Shown one piece after another: positions 60,569-64,000 of a stretch of 64,000 nucleotides of DNA; position 1 is the first letter of the stretch, and each line of letters opens with the position of its first letter. Under the pieces are notes generated by a model, which searched no databases, had not been told where the DNA came from, and worked only from the letters and a program-made list of their open reading frames with translations. Source of the stretch: Pseudoneobacillus sp042683745 (GTDB lineage: Bacteria > Bacillota > Bacilli > Bacillales > Cytobacillaceae); NCBI RefSeq assembly GCF_042683745.1, contig NZ_JBHUJX010000018.1, positions 248,001-312,000 on the forward strand, read 5' to 3'. The position numbers were made by a program, and so were the translations under genes.

Positions 60569-60727
60569 GTACCCAATCTTATATTCATCATTTGATCCTG
60601 GTGCAACATTTCTAAATCAAACTAGTATTTCTTGTGTAGGAAGAAAATCGATAACCTCAATCCTTCCATTGATTCATTCATTGAACGAATAAATGCGTTG
60701 AAGAAGAATGTATCACTAGTCTCTATT

Positions 60728-62272
60728 TTACTCTGTAACAGGTCCAATATTTTCTTTCTTATTTACATAAAGTTTATATGCTAAAAACGCTGCAATTAGT
60801 AAATATCCCCAAACGAAAGGCATAGCAATTGGTTGTGCAAATCCGATCGTGCTTGTATGAATTGCACCAACAAAAGTTAGAACGGCCCCTAGTACAGCAG
60901 CAACGATGCCTCCAATAGGCGTGTTACGGATCGTAAATATTGCTATACAGCCCCAAAGTACACTAGTAATAGGAGCTCCATTACCTAGAGCAAGCAAACC
61001 GTCGTAGAAAAGTCCAGCATTGTGCAGGGCAAGTGGAGAAACTTGACCGGCAGCAGTTCCCACCGTCATACCTGTAGCTGAAATTGCATTGTTAACAGCG
61101 GTAAGCGCCCAAGTAGCAACCCACGGGAAGAAACATATAAATATTACTGGGACTTCAAATTGCGGACTGTTTTTGACCGCTTGATGTCCTGTTACAATCG
61201 CAATAAACACAAGCATCGGAACAATAGCTGCAATTGGGATAACAGCTAATAACAGACCCATTAGACTTAAAATTGATAATATAAATATCGCAGCTGAGCT
61301 GGCAATAGAATAGCCTATACCTGCTCCAACTTCTTTCCAACCAGCATGTCCTACATATACTGTTACTGGGAATGGGTTACCACAAAGGCCACCTATTGCA
61401 GAAACGATACCGTTTGTAAGCATAACATCCCTAGTTTTGTACTCATCACCAACAACAGCAGCAGCTTCTACGTTTTCCAGATTAAAAATGTAGTTTGCCA
61501 ACCCTAGAGGTACAGCTGTTAATAAATATGGCAGAGCAGCATCAATATGATCGAAAAGCCCATTTAAATGCAACATAGGTGGATTGAAGCCAAATGATTT
61601 TAGCGCTTCACTAACCGCTTCTGGACTTTGATATCCAAATATCCAAGCAATTGCAGTTCCAATTACAATCAATAATAAACCCGTAGGTATTTTCTTCATT
61701 ATTGGATGTTTACTTAACCAGTTCATGAAAATAATGATAATTGCAACAAATGCCACTACAGGCATTTCAAAAGATTGCAGCATTGGGTTCATACCCAAAA
61801 ATACAAATGCCAAACCTGCTAAAGCTGCGAGCAATACAGTTCTTGGTACGAACTTTCTAAGAGTATCACCCAGGAATGCACCTACTATTAGCATGGAAGC
61901 CTCAAAGAAGCACCAAAGCACACCAACTGTTGTTGTGAAAGCAGCATCCTTTGTTTGATGATATAGAGGAAGCATAATCACAAATACGATAAGAAAAATA
62001 CCAGGTGAACTAGAACCTGATGGTAGTGCGGTAACATCTTTTCTACCTGTTTTCTTTGCTAATTTATAGGCAAAATATGCAAACACAAGACCAGATAGTA
62101 GGACGGCAAATCCAAAGCCCGGAACAATTTGTTTAAAAATAAACTCTTTGGGCATACCAACTACACCGATTAATAATGAGATCATAACCAAAAAGTCTGT
62201 TAAAACATTAACGAACAAACCGAAGGAAGCTGCAAAGTCTCCTTTTTTCCATAAAGATATTTTTTCCATCAT
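60728..62272 (-). CDS. NCS2-family permease linked to purine/allantoin genes
   Basis: A 514-residue, 12-14-helix permease of the xanthine/uracil/vitamin C family. Segments include DVTALPSGSSSPGIF, ENVEAAAVVGDEYKTRDVMLTNGIVSAIGGLCGNPFPVTVYVGH, and a long C-terminal part. It lies downstream of carbamate kinase and a TPR gene, so it probably takes up a purine, allantoin or a related nitrogen source. ATG 62272 follows AAGGAG. A 214-nt leader with its own promoter precedes it. Confidence 0.83.
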   Translation of the reverse strand: MMEKISLWKKGDFAASFGLFVNVLTDFLVMISLLIGVVGMPKEFIFKQIVPGFGFAVLLSGLVFAYFAYKLAKKTGRKDVTALPSGSSSPGIFLIVFVIMLPLYHQTKDAAFTTTVGVLWCFFEASMLIVGAFLGDTLRKFVPRTVLLAALAGLAFVFLGMNPMLQSFEMPVVAFVAIIIIFMNWLSKHPIMKKIPTGLLLIVIGTAIAWIFGYQSPEAVSEALKSFGFNPPMLHLNGLFDHIDAALPYLLTAVPLGLANYIFNLENVEAAAVVGDEYKTRDVMLTNGIVSAIGGLCGNPFPVTVYVGHAGWKEVGAGIGYSIASSAAIFILSILSLMGLLLAVIPIAAIVPMLVFIAIVTGHQAVKNSPQFEVPVIFICFFPWVATWALTAVNNAISATGMTVGTAAGQVSPLALHNAGLFYDGLLALGNGAPITSVLWGCIAIFTIRNTPIGGIVAAVLGAVLTFVGAIHTSTIGFAQPIAMPFVWGYLLIAAFLAYKLYVNKKENIGPVTE

Positions 62273-62492
62273 TAACACTCCTTGCTTTTTTATTAAAAAA
62301 AGCCTGTTTAAGTTATGCTCCCAAAGCGAGGATCCATTCGTTTGTGAGCGTTTTCAATTCGTACAAAATCCCAGTGCGTGCGCCTATAGGTCTCTTCGAT
62401 CTAAATTGAATTAATTAATTCTGCATTTTTGCAAGGCTTATTTTGATGCCTTTGTTTGGATTGAGTCTTTTAGGCATTTGCACTAACCTTAC
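62273..62492 (-). promoter_or_regulatory. Unexplained 5' leader of the NCS2 permease
   Basis: Transcript from the promoter at 62499-62527. It contains a GGCAT/ATGCC stem near 62420-62475, then a 30-codon open segment (62311-62400) with coding-like composition (reading IEETYRRTHWDFVRIENAHK, then RMDPRFGSIT) that follows an in-frame TAG and has no start codon. A GCTTTTTT/AAAAAAGC hairpin (62286-62305) lies just before the ribosome site. It matches no riboswitch consensus I know (purine, guanidine and others were considered). It may be a gene remnant or an RNA regulator. Confidence 0.35.
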
Positions 62493-62498
62493 ATGATT

Positions 62499-62527
62499 AT
62501 TTTAAACAAAATGCACAAAATCGTCAT
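62499..62527 (-). promoter_or_regulatory. Promoter of the NCS2 permease
   Basis: ATGACG (62522-62527), a 17-bp spacer and TAAAAT (62499-62504). The -35 is a weak match and overlaps TTGTATAC (62527-62534), so an activator or repressor may act here. Confidence 0.5.
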
Positions 62528-62569
62528 TGTATACTGAACCCAAAAATACTTGCATGCTTTTAGGCAGAC

Positions 62570-62589
62570 TGTACAATGTATTGTGTACA
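62570..62589. promoter_or_regulatory. Operator-like repeats upstream of the NCS2 promoter
   Basis: TGTACA occurs at both ends of a 20-bp stretch (62570-62575 and 62584-62589) around ATGTATTG. With TTGTATAC at 62527-62534 it resembles sites of GntR/FCD-type regulators. No regulator is in the window. Confidence 0.4.
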
Positions 62590-62676
62590 AAATAAGAAAG
62601 AAGCTTTAACCAGTCTACGGAAGTATCAAAATTGCTTAATACAACTTTTTTCATAAGATTTGAACAATAGTTATCG

Positions 62677-62706
62677 AAAGGCCAGCCTAAAATTTAGACC
62701 AGCCCA
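62677..62706 (-). terminator. Terminator-like hairpin after carbamate kinase
   Basis: GGCTGGTCTAAA and TTTAGGCTGGCC can pair over 12 positions when G-U pairs are allowed. The trailing T-run is short (TTT), so it is a weak terminator. Confidence 0.45.
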
Positions 62707-62720
62707 ATTATATTTACATA

Positions 62721-63671
62721 TTATTTAACAATATGCGTACCCGCTTTTTCAGCAATAGCATCCTTTAAGCTTTCCGGGTCTGTGATAATAACTCTAGAAC
62801 CGTTCCGCTCAATGAAACTTAAACTGGCTTCAATTTTAGGTAGCATACTTCCTGCTGGAAAGTGACCTTCTTCAACATATTGTTTTGTTTCTTCAACAGT
62901 AATTTTTTCAAGCGCCTTTTGGTTAGGTTTACCAAAGTTAATACACACTCTTGAAACACCTGTTGTAATAATTAATGTTTCAGCGTTTACTTGTTCAGCT
63001 AATAAGCTTGTAGCGAAATCTTTATCAATGACAGCATCAATACCTTCGTAAGTGTTGTTATCATTTTTCACTACTGGAATTCCACCGCCTCCAACAGCAA
63101 TAACAACATAGCCTGCATCAATCAAAGACTTAATTACATCTTTTTCAACAATATTGATCGGTCTTGGAGATGGAACCACTCTGCGATATCCACGGCCCGA
63201 GTCTTCAATGAAAGTCCAATCTGGATGCGCCTTTTTCATTTCTACAGATTGCTCAAGCGTAAAGAAAGAGCCTACAGGTTTAGTAGGATTTTTGAAGTTA
63301 GGATCTTCTTTGCTTACTTCCACCTGGGTGATAACTGTTGCAACCTTTCTATTCATTCCGCGATTGGCAAATTCATTCGTTAATGCCTGTTGAATTTGGT
63401 AGCCGATTCCGCCTTGTGTGTCAGCTACACAGTTAACAAGCGGCATTTCAGGCATACCCGCCACCTCATTTGCAATTTCAGAACGTCTTAGTCCGAATCC
63501 TACTTGTGGACCATTTCCGTGTGTAACAACAACATTGTAGCCTTCTTGTACCATGTCAGTAATATTGATAACGGTTTCCTTTACTGCTTCATATTGATCT
63601 TGAACAGAATCAAGGCCATTTTCTTTCACCAATGCATTGCCTCCAATGGCAACAATAACAACTTCTCCCAC
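62721..63671 (-). CDS. arcC: Carbamate kinase
   Basis: A 316-residue amino-acid-kinase-fold enzyme with AIGGNALV, VVTHGNGPQVG, VGGGGIPVV and DKDFATSLLAE segments. It makes ATP and carbamate (then ammonia and CO2) from carbamoyl phosphate and ADP. No arginine deiminase genes are near; the purine context suggests carbamoyl phosphate from allantoin breakdown (via oxamate carbamoyltransferase). The start is GTG 63671 after AGGAGG. It follows the TPR gene by 21 bp. Confidence 0.93.
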   Translation of the reverse strand: MGEVVIVAIGGNALVKENGLDSVQDQYEAVKETVINITDMVQEGYNVVVTHGNGPQVGFGLRRSEIANEVAGMPEMPLVNCVADTQGGIGYQIQQALTNEFANRGMNRKVATVITQVEVSKEDPNFKNPTKPVGSFFTLEQSVEMKKAHPDWTFIEDSGRGYRRVVPSPRPINIVEKDVIKSLIDAGYVVIAVGGGGIPVVKNDNNTYEGIDAVIDKDFATSLLAEQVNAETLIITTGVSRVCINFGKPNQKALEKITVEETKQYVEEGHFPAGSMLPKIEASLSFIERNGSRVIITDPESLKDAIAEKAGTHIVK

Positions 63672-63692
63672 TTGTGTACCTCCTTTTAACTT

Positions 63693-64000
63693 TTAAACTT
63701 CTTTGTTCTTTTCAAGTAATTTGATAGATTGCTCTTTATGCAAATGATATAAAGGATTTGTTGGATCATTGGCAATAGCATTCTCGATTGCAGTAATAGC
63801 TTCATCATGCATGTCTAAAGATCTTAAGCTGTTTGCCTTATGAAAAGAGAAATCATATCTATTTGGTTGGAGAGCCAGCAACTTATCCATTTCAAAAACA
63901 GCTTCTTTATGTCTACCCAATTCTCTTAAATAATTGGATTTATGGTAACGATAAAATGTTTCCTTGGGATCTAGATCACAAGCCTTAGCATATTCATTAA
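63693..64000 (-). CDS. Tetratricopeptide-repeat protein (partial, N-terminus off right edge)
   Basis: About 102 residues of TPR units of roughly 34 residues are visible: ACDLDPKETFYRYHKSNYLRELGRHKEA, then KLLALQPNRYDFSFHKANSLRSLDMHDEA, then AIANDPTNPLYHLHKEQSIKLLEK. The frame continues in phase past 63920 to the window edge, so an apparent TTG start at 63920 is internal. It is cotranscribed with carbamate kinase. Function is unknown; possibly a scaffold for the pathway. Confidence 0.8.
   Translation of the reverse strand, partial: NEYAKACDLDPKETFYRYHKSNYLRELGRHKEAVFEMDKLLALQPNRYDFSFHKANSLRSLDMHDEAITAIENAIANDPTNPLYHLHKEQSIKLLEKNKEV

Noticed and set aside
60404..60727. TTGACA (minus strand, 60487-60492) as a guaD promoter
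   Set aside because: No acceptable -10 box at 16-19 bp; the true start site is undetermined.
62273..62492. Purine or guanidine riboswitch upstream of the NCS2 permease
   Set aside because: None of the conserved core sequences of these classes could be found on the minus strand.
1..64000. tRNA, rRNA, IS elements, prophage genes
   Set aside because: No clover-leaf cores, rRNA segments, transposases or structural phage genes were recognised.

Overview
The window is low-GC DNA from a Bacillaceae-type Firmicute. The grounds are strong AGGAGG-type ribosome sites, frequent TTG and GTG starts, sigma-A promoters with 17-bp spacers, a BcrC-like phosphatase, a lipoteichoic acid synthase family enzyme, khtTU, YdcZ-type transporter pairs and an IMEF-type encapsulin operon. 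I saw no rRNA, tRNA, CRISPR array, IS element or prophage block. It reads as ordinary chromosome rich in sensing, transport and regulation genes. Apart from guaD, arcC, khtTU, ctaB, bcrC and the encapsulin set, most functions are family-level calls.

Layout. 1-1250: the 5' two thirds of hflX (the rest lies off the left edge) behind a roughly 370-nt leader that holds a 13-residue peptide and up to four intrinsic terminators. 1373-8000: a papain-like amidase, a dicarboxylate symporter, two YdcZ/DUF606 transporters flanking a Crp/Fnr regulator, bcrC and an LTA-synthase-family enzyme. 8096-12660: an ECF sigma/anti-sigma-like pair with its own ECF promoter, an MFS exporter with a masked ribosome site, and a DUF418 membrane protein. 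12777-15442: iron region with a Fur-box promoter driving an unrecognised gene, four 52-bp tandem repeats, and the operon IMEF cargo-encapsulin-[2Fe-2S] ferredoxin; both cargo proteins carry the FTVGSLI encapsulation peptide. 15489-33212: a signalling block with two diguanylate cyclases, an EAL phosphodiesterase, a chemoreceptor, two two-component systems (one with a MacB-type ABC transporter and a hydrolase) and a truncated KAS-III-like gene. 33318-44422: PfpI protein with a divergent MocR regulator, GNATs, MarR/MFS, and a third two-component system with a lipoprotein. 44581-49120: degenerate tyrosine recombinase, khtTU, DoxX, WYL regulator. 49156-55630: small metabolic enzymes, transporters and ctaB. 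56109-64000: purine/allantoin catabolism (allantoate amidohydrolase type enzyme, two nucleobase permeases, guaD, carbamate kinase, TPR protein running off the right edge).

How genes work together. The iron block stores iron: the shell encloses the IMEF ferroxidase, and the targeted ferredoxin plausibly moves electrons for iron release. The neighbouring Fur-box gene suggests an iron-status link. The right-hand cluster would import purines, deaminate guanine, open allantoate and recover ATP from carbamoyl phosphate. Two distant promoters (33184-33212 and 54536-54564) share the same 14-bp operator, CTAACG-N2-CGTTAG, placed in the -35/-10 spacer, so a TetR-like regulator outside the window probably controls both.
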